A DNA stretch of 64,000 nucleotides from contig CBDFFM010000021.1 in the NCBI GenBank assembly GCA_965246785.1, positions 5,871 through 69,870 of the forward strand, read 5' to 3'. The position numbers were made by a program, and so were the translations under genes. The DNA comes from UBA1952 sp965246785. GTDB taxonomy: Bacteria > Bacteroidota > Bacteroidia > Chitinophagales > Chitinophagaceae. Below the pieces are notes generated by a model, which was not told the DNA's origin, ran no database searches, and saw nothing but the letters and a program-made list of their open reading frames with translations. Shown in pieces: positions 16,054-25,175 of the stretch (positions are counted from its first letter, which is position 1; each line of letters begins with the position of its first letter).

Positions 16054-17169
16054 GTGCTGGCGCGGCTGCGGGCGAGCCGTTTGTTGCGATTGCGGTATAG
16101 ACGGAAGGCCGTTTTGCTCACCATCCTCGTTGTCCTAGTCCTCTTTATTCAGTTTGTCTTTCCGCGGCACCTGGCGCTGGCTTCTTTATACAATAGCTAC
16201 GTCTTCCGGCCCTTTCAGAGCGCGCGCAATGTCGTATTCGGGGCCATTCCCTTCTCCGTGGGCGATGCCCTTTACCTCCTCGCCGGCTTTGTGCTGGTAG
16301 CAATGATTATCCGCTGGATTTACCTGCTCCTCCGCATTCGCACGCAGCACCATGAGCTGGCCCATTCTTTCATGAACAGCCTCCTCTCGCTCGGCACCAT
16401 TTACCTGCTGTTCTTTATCGGCTGGGGCGGCAATTATTACCAGCCTACGCTCTCTAAATACTGGAACCTTCCGCCGCAATCGGCCCCAATGAAGGAGGCC
16501 ATTGCCGCCTACGACAGCTTCCTCGTACAGCGGCTCAATGCCCTCGCGCCCGATTACCACGGCCTGCCTTTCAACGAAACCAATACCCGCGCCAAGACGT
16601 TTTACAAGACCCTCACCGACAGCCGCACCCGCCTCGCGGGCATGAAGGCGAAGGCTTCGCTCTATGGCTATTTCATGCAGTACCTCGGCATTCAGGGCTA
16701 CTACAATCCCTTTACCGGGGAGGCGCAGGTGAATAATATGCTGCCCACCTTCATGCTGCCCTTCGTGGTGTGCCACGAGATGGCGCACCAGAGCGGCATT
16801 GCCGCGGAGGATGACGCAAACCTGCTGGCCTACGCCATCTGCACCGCATCGCCCGATTCGGCATTCGCGTACAGCGGCTACTTCAACCTTTGGCTGTATG
16901 CCCAAAGCCGGCTGAAGCGGATGGACTCGGTGATGGCGAAGGGATTTCTCGCGCAGCTCAATCCCGTTTCTCATGCGCACTTAGATACGCTGCGCTCTTT
17001 AAGAAAGATGTACAGTAACGGCATCTCGGAGTACAGCGGGCAGCTTTATGACTCTTACCTGCGGATGCACCATCAGAAGGACGGCATTCACAGCTATGAT
17101 AATGTGGCCCTGACTGCATGGGCGTGGGAAAAGGCCGCGAAAAAGGCCGTTCCGATTGCCTTGCCCTGA
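16054..17169 (+). CDS. DUF3810 family membrane protein with HExxH motif
   Basis: 371 residues if started at the GTG at 16054; an ATG at 15859 would overlap the divergent adaptor gene by 137 bases. Three hydrophobic segments lie at about 22-36, 69-87 and 112-124. The soluble part contains CHEMAHQSG (His241, Glu242, His245) followed by an Asp-rich EDDANLLAYAIC helix. This is a zincin-like arrangement that defines DUF3810. A membrane-bound metallopeptidase is inferred; no substrate is known. The 474-base stretch after it holds the mirrored 21-bp array. Confidence 0.82.
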   Translation: MLARLRASRLLRLRYRRKAVLLTILVVLVLFIQFVFPRHLALASLYNSYVFRPFQSARNVVFGAIPFSVGDALYLLAGFVLVAMIIRWIYLLLRIRTQHHELAHSFMNSLLSLGTIYLLFFIGWGGNYYQPTLSKYWNLPPQSAPMKEAIAAYDSFLVQRLNALAPDYHGLPFNETNTRAKTFYKTLTDSRTRLAGMKAKASLYGYFMQYLGIQGYYNPFTGEAQVNNMLPTFMLPFVVCHEMAHQSGIAAEDDANLLAYAICTASPDSAFAYSGYFNLWLYAQSRLKRMDSVMAKGFLAQLNPVSHAHLDTLRSLRKMYSNGISEYSGQLYDSYLRMHHQKDGIHSYDNVALTAWAWEKAAKKAVPIALP

Positions 17170-17244
17170 TATTTCTTTCCGGTTTCGCTCGTCTTACAAC
17201 GCGGCTGCTCCAATAAGCCTGAGGATGGGCGTGTTTTTCAACTA

Positions 17245-17574
17245 AAAGGATCCATTTACAATGCATAAGCATCAGTTTACGGAAAAAAAGACTGGATTGA
17301 CATTATCAAAGACCGCATTGACGGCATCAAAGACTGGATTAACACCACAAAAGGCGCGATTAACACTATCAAGCATTGTATTAACACAATAAAAGAAATG
17401 ATTTACACTTGTTAATCGCTTCCTTCGTACTGTTAACACGATCTTTTGTCATGTAAATCACGTCGTTTATCTTGTCAGTTCAATCTTTGATACTGTTAAT
17501 TCAATCTTTCCTCCTGTAGATTACATCTTCCTTCCCGTTTTATCGATACTTCACCCTGTTAGTTCACCCTTTTT
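17245..17574. repeat. Mirrored array of sixteen degenerate 21-bp repeats
   Basis: Eight direct units start at 17245 and at every 21st base to 17392; their shared core is AAAGAnnGnATTAACA. From 17407 to 17574 eight more 21-base units carry the same core in inverted orientation (TGTTAAnnnnnTCTTT). The two halves meet at a near-palindrome, ATTTACACTTGTTAAT, around 17401-17416. The array fills the space between the 3' ends of two convergent genes. Both strands contain stops, so it is not a peptide gene. Unit length equals two turns of B-DNA. Confidence 0.9.
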
Positions 17575-17593
17575 CCAATAAAATCCCTTTAAC

Positions 17594-17610
17594 CCCCGCC
17601 AAAAGCGGGG
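17594..17610 (-). terminator. Probable terminator of the TonB receptor gene
   Basis: CCCCGC and GCGGGG form a short stem, 34 bases past the receptor stop codon on the minus strand. T-rich sequence follows after a few bases. Confidence 0.5.
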
Positions 17611-17643
17611 TCGCGGCAATCAAATCATTTTACGGGACAGCTT

Positions 17644-19995
17644 TTAGAAGCTGAAATTGTACGTAACGCTCGGCAGGATGGGGAAGATGCTCACCTGCTT
17701 CACCTTCACGTCAAACTCATTATTGCCAATGGCCTTTGTGTCCACGTAAAGGAAGTACGGATTGTAGCGGTTATAGACATTGTAAATGGAGAAGACCCAC
17801 TGGCCTTTCCAGCGGCGCGGCTTGGTGTGCTGCGGCGTAAGCACCGCGCTCACATCAAGGCGGTGGTAAGGAAAAATGCGGTAGTCGTTGAGCTTGCTGT
17901 ACTGCGCCACGAGGCGGTTGTCAATGAAGTAATAGTTGGTGGGCAGGGTAATGGCATTGCCGGAGCCGTACACGAATACGGCGGAGAATGTCCACTTCTT
18001 GGTATGCTCGTAAGAGGCCACGATGGAGATGTCGTGCCGGCGGTCATACTTCGCGGGGAATTCGTCGCCATTGTTGAGGAGGGGAAACTTCCGGTACGTC
18101 CATGCGAGCGTGTAGCCAATCCACCCGGTGAACTTTCCCTTCGTTTTATTGATGAAGAATTCCGCGCCGTAGGCATCGCCATTCCCAAAGACAAAGTCGC
18201 GCTCCGGGTCGCGGATGGTCTGCGGCGTGTAGCCCTCGCGGTACTCAATCTGGTTGTGCATGTCCTTGTAATAGACCTCCACGGAAGTCTCCAGCATATT
18301 GTCCAGAAAGTTGCGGAAGTAGCCGAGGGAATACTGCCAAGCCTGCTGCGGCTCTACGGTGTAGGTGGAGGGCACCCAGATGTCGGTAGGCAGGGTAGAG
18401 CCGTTGTTGCTCACAAGGTGGATGTACTGATTGGAGCGCACGACGGAGGCCTTTATGGAAGTGGAATGGCCGAGGTCAAAGCGCATATTCAGGCGCGGCT
18501 CAAAGCCGCCGTAGCTCTTCACAATGCTGCCGGCACCGTACTCCATGCTGTCGGTAGCGTGCAAGCCCTGGGAGTCATAAAACTTGCGCACATAAGGCCC
18601 GCACTGCCCGAAGTAGGAGTAGCGCAGCCCGGCATTCACCTTCAGCCAGGGGAAGGGGTCAAACTCGTCCAGGATGTAGATGCCGGCCTCGTGGGCGTAC
18701 TTGATGAGGGCGTTGTCCGGCTTAAACTCCGTCGTATCGGCATGGCCGGAAATCTGGCTGGGCACGAAGGTGTGGAAGGTGTAAGCCACGCCGGCCTTAA
18801 TGTGATGGTTGGAGGGCGTAAACCAATCCAGGTCGCTCTTGCCATTCCAGTCGTGAATGCCGGAGGAGAGCTTGACGGCGAAGTTGTTCTGCTCGCCTTC
18901 AAAGGAGAACTTATAGTCGTTATAGACGGCGGTGGTGTTGAGAAAAACCTTGTTGTTGAAAAGGTGGTTCCAGCGCAGGGTAGCCGTGCTGTTGCCCCAG
19001 GGAATCTTCGCTTTGAAAGAGCGGCTTTCAGAGTTGAAAGTGAACTTATCCTGCCCGAAGTACCCGGAAAGGTAGATGCGGTCTTTGTCGCCGAGGCGGT
19101 AGTTGGCCTTCAGGTTGGCGTCGTAGAAGTAATAGCCGGAGCCTTGCAGCTTATCACCGGCAACGGCTTTAGCAAGCACGTCAATGTAGGTGCGCCGGCC
19201 GGAGAGCATGAAGGAGCCTTTGCCCTTATTAATCGGCCCTTCCAAAGTGAGGCGCGATGCAATGAGGCCAATGCCGCCTGTAGCGTGGTACTCCTTGCTG
19301 TTGCCCTCCTTCATGCTCACATCCACCACCGAGGAGAGGCGTCCGCCATAGTTAGCCGGCATAGAGCCTTTGATGAGGGTAACATTCTTCAGCGCATCGG
19401 AATTAAAAACGGAGAAGAAGCCGAAGAGGTGGCCTGTATTGTAAACGACGGCATCGTCTAAGAGAATGAGGTTTTGGTCTGGCCCGCCGCCGCGGACGTA
19501 AAAGCCGCTGTTCCCCTCACCCGCGCTTTGCACGCCGGGCATAAGCTGGAGGGTTTTGAGAATGTCCGTCTCGCCAAAGATGACCGGGAGCGTCTTAATC
19601 TTATCAATGGACAGCGAGACGGTGCCCATCTCCGTGCCTTTTACGTTTTCATCCTTCCGCTCGGAGGTCACCACCACTTCCTTGATTTCGGAGGCGCTGG
19701 TCATCTCGGCATTGTAAGTCTTGCTTTCAATAAGGCCCATTTGCTGACTCAGCGTACCGTAGCCGACATACGAATAGACGACCGTGTAAGTGCCCGCCGG
19801 GACAGTGACGGAGTAGAAGCCGTAGTTGTTGGTCTGCGCGCCAATGCCCAGCTCCTTTACAAACACGGTGGCGGCAATGAGTGATTCATTGCTCCGCGCA
19901 TCGCGCACATAGCCGGAGAGCGTAACCTTATCCTGAGCAGCAGCAAGAAGCGGAAGCAGCAACGCCAGCAAGGTGGCGTGTAAAAAGTGTTTCAT
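17644..19995 (-). CDS. TonB-dependent outer-membrane receptor with N-terminal carboxypeptidase-like domain
   Basis: 783 residues. The signal peptide (MKHFLHATLLALLLPLLAAAQ) is followed by a carboxypeptidase D regulatory-like domain (VTLSGYVRDARSNESLIAATVFVKE, ~24-105), a plug domain (TLQLMPGVQSAGEGNSGFYVRGGGPDQNLILLDD split over ~148-185), and a long barrel ending in the aromatic YNFSF. It takes up an unknown ligand using TonB energy. There is no SusD partner, so it is not a classical SusCD polysaccharide locus; a siderophore, peptide or metal ligand is equally possible. Single gene. Confidence 0.9.
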   Translation of the reverse strand: MKHFLHATLLALLLPLLAAAQDKVTLSGYVRDARSNESLIAATVFVKELGIGAQTNNYGFYSVTVPAGTYTVVYSYVGYGTLSQQMGLIESKTYNAEMTSASEIKEVVVTSERKDENVKGTEMGTVSLSIDKIKTLPVIFGETDILKTLQLMPGVQSAGEGNSGFYVRGGGPDQNLILLDDAVVYNTGHLFGFFSVFNSDALKNVTLIKGSMPANYGGRLSSVVDVSMKEGNSKEYHATGGIGLIASRLTLEGPINKGKGSFMLSGRRTYIDVLAKAVAGDKLQGSGYYFYDANLKANYRLGDKDRIYLSGYFGQDKFTFNSESRSFKAKIPWGNSTATLRWNHLFNNKVFLNTTAVYNDYKFSFEGEQNNFAVKLSSGIHDWNGKSDLDWFTPSNHHIKAGVAYTFHTFVPSQISGHADTTEFKPDNALIKYAHEAGIYILDEFDPFPWLKVNAGLRYSYFGQCGPYVRKFYDSQGLHATDSMEYGAGSIVKSYGGFEPRLNMRFDLGHSTSIKASVVRSNQYIHLVSNNGSTLPTDIWVPSTYTVEPQQAWQYSLGYFRNFLDNMLETSVEVYYKDMHNQIEYREGYTPQTIRDPERDFVFGNGDAYGAEFFINKTKGKFTGWIGYTLAWTYRKFPLLNNGDEFPAKYDRRHDISIVASYEHTKKWTFSAVFVYGSGNAITLPTNYYFIDNRLVAQYSKLNDYRIFPYHRLDVSAVLTPQHTKPRRWKGQWVFSIYNVYNRYNPYFLYVDTKAIGNNEFDVKVKQVSIFPILPSVTYNFSF

Positions 19996-20070
19996 TGGTT
20001 GGTCTGTCGGAGTGCCGCCATCTTCAAACGCAGTCGTGGCCTATTTGTTTCCGGGAAGCGGCGCAAAATT

Positions 20071-21390
20071 CTACCCTCCGCCCAATAAATCAATCACCCC
20101 TTCCTGCAAAAGTATCCTGTAGCCGATGCGGTCGGCAGAAATACCCTGCCGCAACTCATAAGTAAAGCGGAAGGAACCGTCATCCCCCAGCGTAGTAGCG
20201 AAGTAGGCGAACAGAATACCCGCCCTCCCCTCAAAGTGCTGCGCCGCCTCGTGGATATGGGTAGAAAGAATCATCAGGTGCCGCGGATGCCGCAGCAGGC
20301 CCTCCACTACTGCGCGGGTGCATTCGTATGCGTCATGCACGTTGGTTCCCTTAAATAGCTCATCCATCAATACAAGGTGGGGCTTATCGCCGGTCAGCTT
20401 CTGCGCAGTGCCCTTCATCCGTTGTACCTCCGCGAAGAAGTAGCTCTCGCCTTTCAGGATATTATCCTCCACATGCATATTGGTAATGATGCCGTGCAGG
20501 AAGGATATGCGCATCGCCGCCGCGGGCACACCCATACCTATATGCGCCAACAGCGCGCCCACACCAAGTGCACGCATGAAGGTTGTCTTACCGCTCATAT
20601 TCGCGCCCGTCAGAAAGAGGAAGTGCTGGGAAGCACTAAATGAAAAGTTGTAAGGCACCGGCGTAGTAAGCAGCGGGTGGAATAGTCCGGAGGCGCTTAG
20701 CTGCACCGGTAAATCCGGCAGCAGTTCCGGGAATACCCACCCTAATGCCTTCGTAGCCGCACCTATGCTTTGCCAGGCATCCAGCCGCGCGTAATGCTCC
20801 ATCAGCCGGAAGGTCTGGTGCTTCAGCTCCCGCCGCGCCCGGAATGACAGCCGGCTGAGCGTATTGTAAGGCGTACGCTTATCAACCTGTAGCAACTGCG
20901 GGATGAGCGGATGCTCCAATTCCCGCCGCATAGCCTCCAGCTCCATAAGCAGGACGGGCGGCAAGTGTTCTTCTTTCAGCAGGGCGGTAAGTTCCATGCA
21001 GCCGCGCAGAAAGTCGGTGAGCTGCGCAAGGGAGAACTGGATAAAGGTGTACTGATTTCGGTTCAGCAGCCTTTGCAGCAGCGGCCCGAGCATAAGCGCC
21101 ACGCCCATCGGAGGCGAGGCTTCGCTATCGGCAGCGTCAAAGAATTTTTCCAGAAGCACGATGGTGCCGTTAGTGATAGAGGTTGTCCACTTTTCACCAT
21201 TGTTGCTCCACCATTTTACTACGTCCTGCATCGCCAAGAGGCGCTCATAAGTATCCGGCGGGTTGCGGATGATATGGCGCAGGGCCTCGCGGCCAGCGGC
21301 GGAGGTCGTTTTATCTATAAGCGCGGCCACGTCCTCGCCTAAAGCGGAGAAGATGGAGAGGTCGCGGAGGGTGGTTTTATCGTTGTGCAT
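20071..21390 (-). CDS. MutS-related ATPase lacking the mismatch-recognition domains
   Basis: 439 residues, about half of a true MutS. The N-terminal ~240 residues match the helical core/lever region (DLSIFSALGEDVAAL, GREALRHIIRNPP). The ATPase domain has Walker A TGANMSGKTT (261-270), Walker B LVLMDELFKGTN (DE at 343-344) and STHIHE. Domain I with its Phe-x-Glu motif, the connector domain and the Smr nuclease of MutS2 are absent. Such short MutS-like proteins are frequent in Bacteroidota; DNA-structure binding is plausible but not shown. It begins directly after the DUF5615 stop codon. Confidence 0.82.
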   Translation of the reverse strand: MHNDKTTLRDLSIFSALGEDVAALIDKTTSAAGREALRHIIRNPPDTYERLLAMQDVVKWWSNNGEKWTTSITNGTIVLLEKFFDAADSEASPPMGVALMLGPLLQRLLNRNQYTFIQFSLAQLTDFLRGCMELTALLKEEHLPPVLLMELEAMRRELEHPLIPQLLQVDKRTPYNTLSRLSFRARRELKHQTFRLMEHYARLDAWQSIGAATKALGWVFPELLPDLPVQLSASGLFHPLLTTPVPYNFSFSASQHFLFLTGANMSGKTTFMRALGVGALLAHIGMGVPAAAMRISFLHGIITNMHVEDNILKGESYFFAEVQRMKGTAQKLTGDKPHLVLMDELFKGTNVHDAYECTRAVVEGLLRHPRHLMILSTHIHEAAQHFEGRAGILFAYFATTLGDDGSFRFTYELRQGISADRIGYRILLQEGVIDLLGGG

Positions 21391-21747
21391 TTAATAGGCG
21401 CGTTGCCGCCAGACGTTGCCGCTTACGACCGTCAATCTATTAGTAGTGTCAAAGCCCTCCATGCTAAGTATAGCATGAACGATTTCGCCGGGCGAGCGCT
21501 CGTCTTCATCCACATTGCGCAGATAAATCACGCCTTTAGGCGGGCGGGCATGGTACTTGAAAATCAGCTCCCCGTAATCACTGTCATAAGTAACAATGAT
21601 TCTGCCTTCTTCAGTTGCAAGAGCAATAATTTCAGGGTCGCTTGCAGCGGGCATTTCCAAAATGACCGCTTTAATATCATAGCCTGTTTTCTGTAGAAAA
21701 CGCGTACTGTCCAAAGGAAAATGCTCGTCGGCAAGCAGCTTAATCAT
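21391..21747 (-). CDS. DUF5615 PIN-like protein, putative toxin/nuclease of a toxin-antitoxin pair
   Basis: 118 residues from the ATG at 21747, which overlaps the DUF433 stop (ATGA). The protein opens with the family pattern KLLADEHFPLDSTRFLQKTGYDI, then ILEMPAASDPEIIALATEEGRIIVTYDSDYGELIF. The acidic residues in LADE and VTYDSDYG fit the active site of the PIN-like fold. DUF433 plus DUF5615 pairs are a recognised antitoxin/toxin-like module. RNase activity is inferred from family only. The gene touches the next one, the MutS-like ATPase. Confidence 0.82.
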   Translation of the reverse strand: MIKLLADEHFPLDSTRFLQKTGYDIKAVILEMPAASDPEIIALATEEGRIIVTYDSDYGELIFKYHARPPKGVIYLRNVDEDERSPGEIVHAILSMEGFDTTNRLTVVSGNVWRQRAY

Positions 21748-21983
21748 ACTACTTTGCTCATCTGCGGATAGAGCAGGCCTTCCTGAAAGCACTCAAACAT
21801 GAAAACATGTACAGCCTGTAGTGCCTCTTTCGTGAGTGTAGGATAATTCCGGAGAATCTTTTCTTCATCCCAGCCGGCGGCCATCAGCGACAGCAAAAAT
21901 TCAACGGTAATCCTCGTGCCCTTTATCACAGGCCTGCCCACCATTACGTTTTCCTTGGAAACGATATAGTCTTGCCAATTCAT
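21744..21983 (-). CDS. DUF433 antitoxin-like DNA-binding protein
   Basis: 79 residues from the ATG at 21983 (MNWQDYIVSKENVMVGRPVI); an earlier in-frame ATG would overlap pyrC. The family signature GRPVIKGTRITVEFLLSLMAAGWDEEKILRNYPTLT is complete and forms a helix-turn-helix of the Vap/DUF433 type. It probably binds and neutralises the DUF5615 protein and represses the pair. It starts 10 bases after the pyrC stop, so the pair is read from the pyrC promoter or from one inside pyrC. Confidence 0.85.
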   Translation of the reverse strand: MNWQDYIVSKENVMVGRPVIKGTRITVEFLLSLMAAGWDEEKILRNYPTLTKEALQAVHVFMFECFQEGLLYPQMSKVV

Positions 21984-21993
21984 AACAATAAAG

Positions 21994-23328
21994 TTAGCGG
22001 TCAAATTTCAACCGTTCTCCAGATAAAGACTCCGCCACGACCCCATTTTCATAAACTACTGCTCCATTCACCAGCGTATGCGTAATGCGCGCCGGAAAGC
22101 TGTGCCCCTCAAACGGGGACCAACCGCATTTGTAAAGAATATTCTCTTTGGAAACCATGGTCTCTCCGCCCAAATCCGCAAGCACTAGGTCAGCCGCAAA
22201 GCCCTCGCGGATATAACCGCGATTTGCCAGCCGAAAGCACTCTACGGGTGCATGGCTCATCTTCTCCACAACCTTCTCCAGCGAAATTCTGCCTTCCCGC
22301 ACATACTGCAGCATCAGCAGCAGCGAATGCTGCACCAGCGGCACACCAGATGGCGCTTGCTGATATGCTTGCTGCTTTTCCTCCCAGGTATGCGGCGCAT
22401 GGTCGGTGGCGATGATGTCTAAGCGGTCGTCCAGCAGGGCTTGCCAGAGTGCTTCGCGGTGATGCGGGGCTTTAATGGCAGGATTGCATTTGATAAGGTT
22501 GCCGTAGCGCTCATAATCATCCGCGGTAAAGTGTAGGTGGTGTACGCACACCTCGGCTGTGATTTGCTTTTCGCGTAGCGGGAGCATATTGCTGAATAGC
22601 TGAAGCTCGCGGGCGGTGGAGATGTGCAGGATGTGCAGGCGAGCGCCGGTTTGCTTCGCCAATTGCACGGCTGTGAAAGACGATTCAAAGCAAGCTTCCT
22701 CATCGCGTATAAGCGGATGGAAGGAAGCATTGTCCGCATCCGGATATTTCGCCTTATTCGCGGCAATCACGTGCTCATCCTCGCAATGCGTAGCAATTAG
22801 CAGCTCAGAATTAGAGAAGATGCGGTTGAGCGTTACGAAATTGTCTACCAGCATGGAGCCGGTGGAAGAGCCCATGAAAATCTTGACACCGCACACATCG
22901 CGTTTCTTGTCGTTGGTGCGCAATACCTCCTCGGCATTGTCGTTGGAAACGCCCATGAAAAAGGAGTAATTCGCCGGAGAGCTTTTAGCCGCGATGGCGT
23001 ATTTCGCTTCCAGCAATTCCTGCGTGAGCGCCGCGGGCGAGGTGTTTGGCATCTCCATAAACGATGTGGTGCCGCCGGCAACCGCCGCCCGTGCTTCCGT
23101 GGCAATGGTGGCCTTGTGCGTAAGGCCCGGCTCGCGGAAGTGTACCTGGTCGTCAATGGCGCCGGGCAGGAGGTGCAGGCCGGTAGCATCAATCTCACGC
23201 GCGCCCTCTTTTGTGGAAAGCCCGTTGCCGATGCGCTCTATGCGGCCATCTTTGATAAGCACGTCACCGGCATAGCTCTTACCCTCATTGACAATGGTTG
23301 CGTCTTTTATTAGAATAGTGGAAGGCAT
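21994..23328 (-). CDS. pyrC: Dihydroorotase (class I)
   Basis: 444 residues. It closes N-carbamoyl-aspartate to dihydroorotate in pyrimidine synthesis. Metal-binding DQVHFREPG lies at 60-68, followed by TRAA-like EARAAVAGGTTSFMEMPNT, CGVKIFMGSSTG, ATHCEDEHV, LHILHIST and ATDHAPHTWEEK. All three His-rich motifs and the catalytic Asp in ATDHAPH are present, so it is an active dihydroorotase rather than the inactive PyrC-like subunit. First gene of a tight minus-strand run; divergent from the barrel gene at 23386. Confidence 0.93.
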   Translation of the reverse strand: MPSTILIKDATIVNEGKSYAGDVLIKDGRIERIGNGLSTKEGAREIDATGLHLLPGAIDDQVHFREPGLTHKATIATEARAAVAGGTTSFMEMPNTSPAALTQELLEAKYAIAAKSSPANYSFFMGVSNDNAEEVLRTNDKKRDVCGVKIFMGSSTGSMLVDNFVTLNRIFSNSELLIATHCEDEHVIAANKAKYPDADNASFHPLIRDEEACFESSFTAVQLAKQTGARLHILHISTARELQLFSNMLPLREKQITAEVCVHHLHFTADDYERYGNLIKCNPAIKAPHHREALWQALLDDRLDIIATDHAPHTWEEKQQAYQQAPSGVPLVQHSLLLMLQYVREGRISLEKVVEKMSHAPVECFRLANRGYIREGFAADLVLADLGGETMVSKENILYKCGWSPFEGHSFPARITHTLVNGAVVYENGVVAESLSGERLKFDR

Positions 23329-23349
23329 AGCGTGCTATCGTTTTGCGGA

Positions 23350-23357
23350 TACTTTTG
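23350..23357 (+). promoter_or_regulatory. -7 box (TACTTTTG) of the RemB-like gene
   Basis: Full match to TAnnTTTG, 28 bases before the ATG at 23386, in the short gap between divergent genes. Confidence 0.6.
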
Positions 23358-23385
23358 CAGCAAAGTACCGCACACACTTCCTTAC

Positions 23386-25131
23386 ATGCTTAGAAAATCT
23401 TTACTCCTCGCGCTGCTTGCAGGCACGGCCATCAGCGCAGCCGCGCAAACCACCTATCTGCAGCTCGGCCAGGAAGACTACCAGCTTTCAGACAGGCTAG
23501 AGACGCGGCAGGGATTTTTGGACAAAAACCTCTTTCTGGCGAACAAGCCGGTAAGCCGCAAAGGCCTCGTTGCTTTCCTTGAGTCTGTGAAGGATATTGA
23601 TGTGGGTGATGGTGTGGGCAACGGCGGCATCGGCCTTACCAGCATTGACCAATACAACATTGCCCATGCCATTTCGGTAAGCGGTGAGTGGGCTGCCAAC
23701 GGGGACGGCGCTATTGATTCGCGCCATCCGTGGTTTCGCGGGGCTTTTTACAAAAAGCAGCCGGATTTGCTTCATGTAAAGACGCCCAACTTTTTCCTTG
23801 CCGCCAATGCGGTGATATCTGCCACTGGCATCGCCGAAAATTCTTCGCGCAGCACGGATGAAAAATCACTTTTCGCCAGCAGCCGGGGCGTGGAGATTCG
23901 TGCGCGCGTTGCGGATAAAATTGGTCTCTACACTTACTTTGCCGACAATCAGGAGCAGCTTCCGTCTTTCGTGCACGATTATACGGAAGGACGCTTTTAT
24001 CCTTACAGTGCCGTTCCCGGCGCAGATTATTATCAGACGCCCAAGGCCAATCGTTATGATTACTTGACCGCGCGCGGCTACGTGGATGTGGCAGCTATTA
24101 AAGATATTGTCAACGTCACATTCGGCTACGACAAGCATTTTATCGGTGACGGCTACCGCTCGCTCTTTTTGTCGGACTTCTCCGCGCCGGCTACCTTCCT
24201 GCGCATTACCACGCGCATCTGGAAGCTGAACTATCAGAACCTTTATATGGAGCTCACCCCGCAATACATCCGCGATGGCGACCGCCAACTGCCGCACAAG
24301 TACGCCACGATGCACCACCTGAGCATCAATGCAACGCGCTGGCTGAATGTTGGTCTCTTTGAAAGCACCATCTTCTCACGCGGCAACCGCTTTGAGTTCT
24401 CATACATGAATCCGGTGATTCTCTACCGAGCTATTGAGCGCGCCAACGGCTCGCCGGATAATGTGAACCTCGGGCTGAACTTTAAAGCCATCGTGGCAAG
24501 TCATCTGCAGTTTTACGGACAGCTTTTCTTTGACGAGTTCCGCAGCAAGGAGTTGTTCAGCAACAGCGGCTGGTATGGCAATAAGTACGCTTTTCAGCTT
24601 GGAGGGAAATGGTTTGATGCCCTCACCATCCGCAATCTGGATTTACAAGGCGAACTGAACGTGGTGCGCCCTTTCACTTACTCGCATTACGACAGCGAAG
24701 CGAACTATACGCACTACAATCAGCCGCTGGCGCATCCGCTGGGTGCGGGCTTTATGGAAGTGGTGGGCATTGCGCGCTATCAGCCGGTGCGCAACCTGTA
24801 TCTGAGCGTAAAGGCGATGTACTATTCGCAAGGCTTAGACAGCGCCGGCAGCAATTTCGGCAGCAATCCCTTCCTGCGCTACACAACTAATACGCCGGTC
24901 AATCCGACGAATCCGGAGTACGGCTATGGGCTGACTAATGGCATCGGCACAAAGACGCTCTCCGTGAACTTCAACGCTTCCTACGAGCTAAAGGAGAACC
25001 TGTTTATAGACCTCGGCGCCACGCACCGGCAGATGAGTTTTGACGGCGGCATTGCGCCGGACATGACTACAAATTATTTCTACGGGGGGCTGCGATTGAA
25101 TATTTCGCGGCGGGATTATGACTTTTACTAA
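23386..25131 (+). CDS. Outer-membrane beta-barrel of the Wzi/RemB-like type
   Basis: 581 residues from the ATG at 23386, where MLRKSLLLALLAGTAISAAAQ forms a signal peptide; a start at 23332 would hide it. The protein is a long series of amphipathic strands (KLNYQNLYMELTPQYIRDG, LNVGLFESTIFSRGNRFEFSYMNPVILYRAIE, YKFQL-like YAFQLGGKWFDALTIRNLDLQGELNVVRPFTYSHYD) and ends in an aromatic RRDYDFY. The pattern resembles capsule-assembly Wzi proteins and Flavobacterium RemB, an adhesin-linked gliding protein. A role in surface polysaccharide or motility is inferred. The family assignment is moderate. Confidence 0.72.
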   Translation: MLRKSLLLALLAGTAISAAAQTTYLQLGQEDYQLSDRLETRQGFLDKNLFLANKPVSRKGLVAFLESVKDIDVGDGVGNGGIGLTSIDQYNIAHAISVSGEWAANGDGAIDSRHPWFRGAFYKKQPDLLHVKTPNFFLAANAVISATGIAENSSRSTDEKSLFASSRGVEIRARVADKIGLYTYFADNQEQLPSFVHDYTEGRFYPYSAVPGADYYQTPKANRYDYLTARGYVDVAAIKDIVNVTFGYDKHFIGDGYRSLFLSDFSAPATFLRITTRIWKLNYQNLYMELTPQYIRDGDRQLPHKYATMHHLSINATRWLNVGLFESTIFSRGNRFEFSYMNPVILYRAIERANGSPDNVNLGLNFKAIVASHLQFYGQLFFDEFRSKELFSNSGWYGNKYAFQLGGKWFDALTIRNLDLQGELNVVRPFTYSHYDSEANYTHYNQPLAHPLGAGFMEVVGIARYQPVRNLYLSVKAMYYSQGLDSAGSNFGSNPFLRYTTNTPVNPTNPEYGYGLTNGIGTKTLSVNFNASYELKENLFIDLGATHRQMSFDGGIAPDMTTNYFYGGLRLNISRRDYDFY

Positions 25132-25175
25132 CTTTCGAGCTGAGAACAAATCGCTAACTCGAATACCATCCGCTT

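Noticed and set aside
17287..17415. Short KDWINTI-type heptad frame inside the mirrored array
   Set aside because: It is bounded by stops within the array, has no start codon and does not continue in the inverted half.
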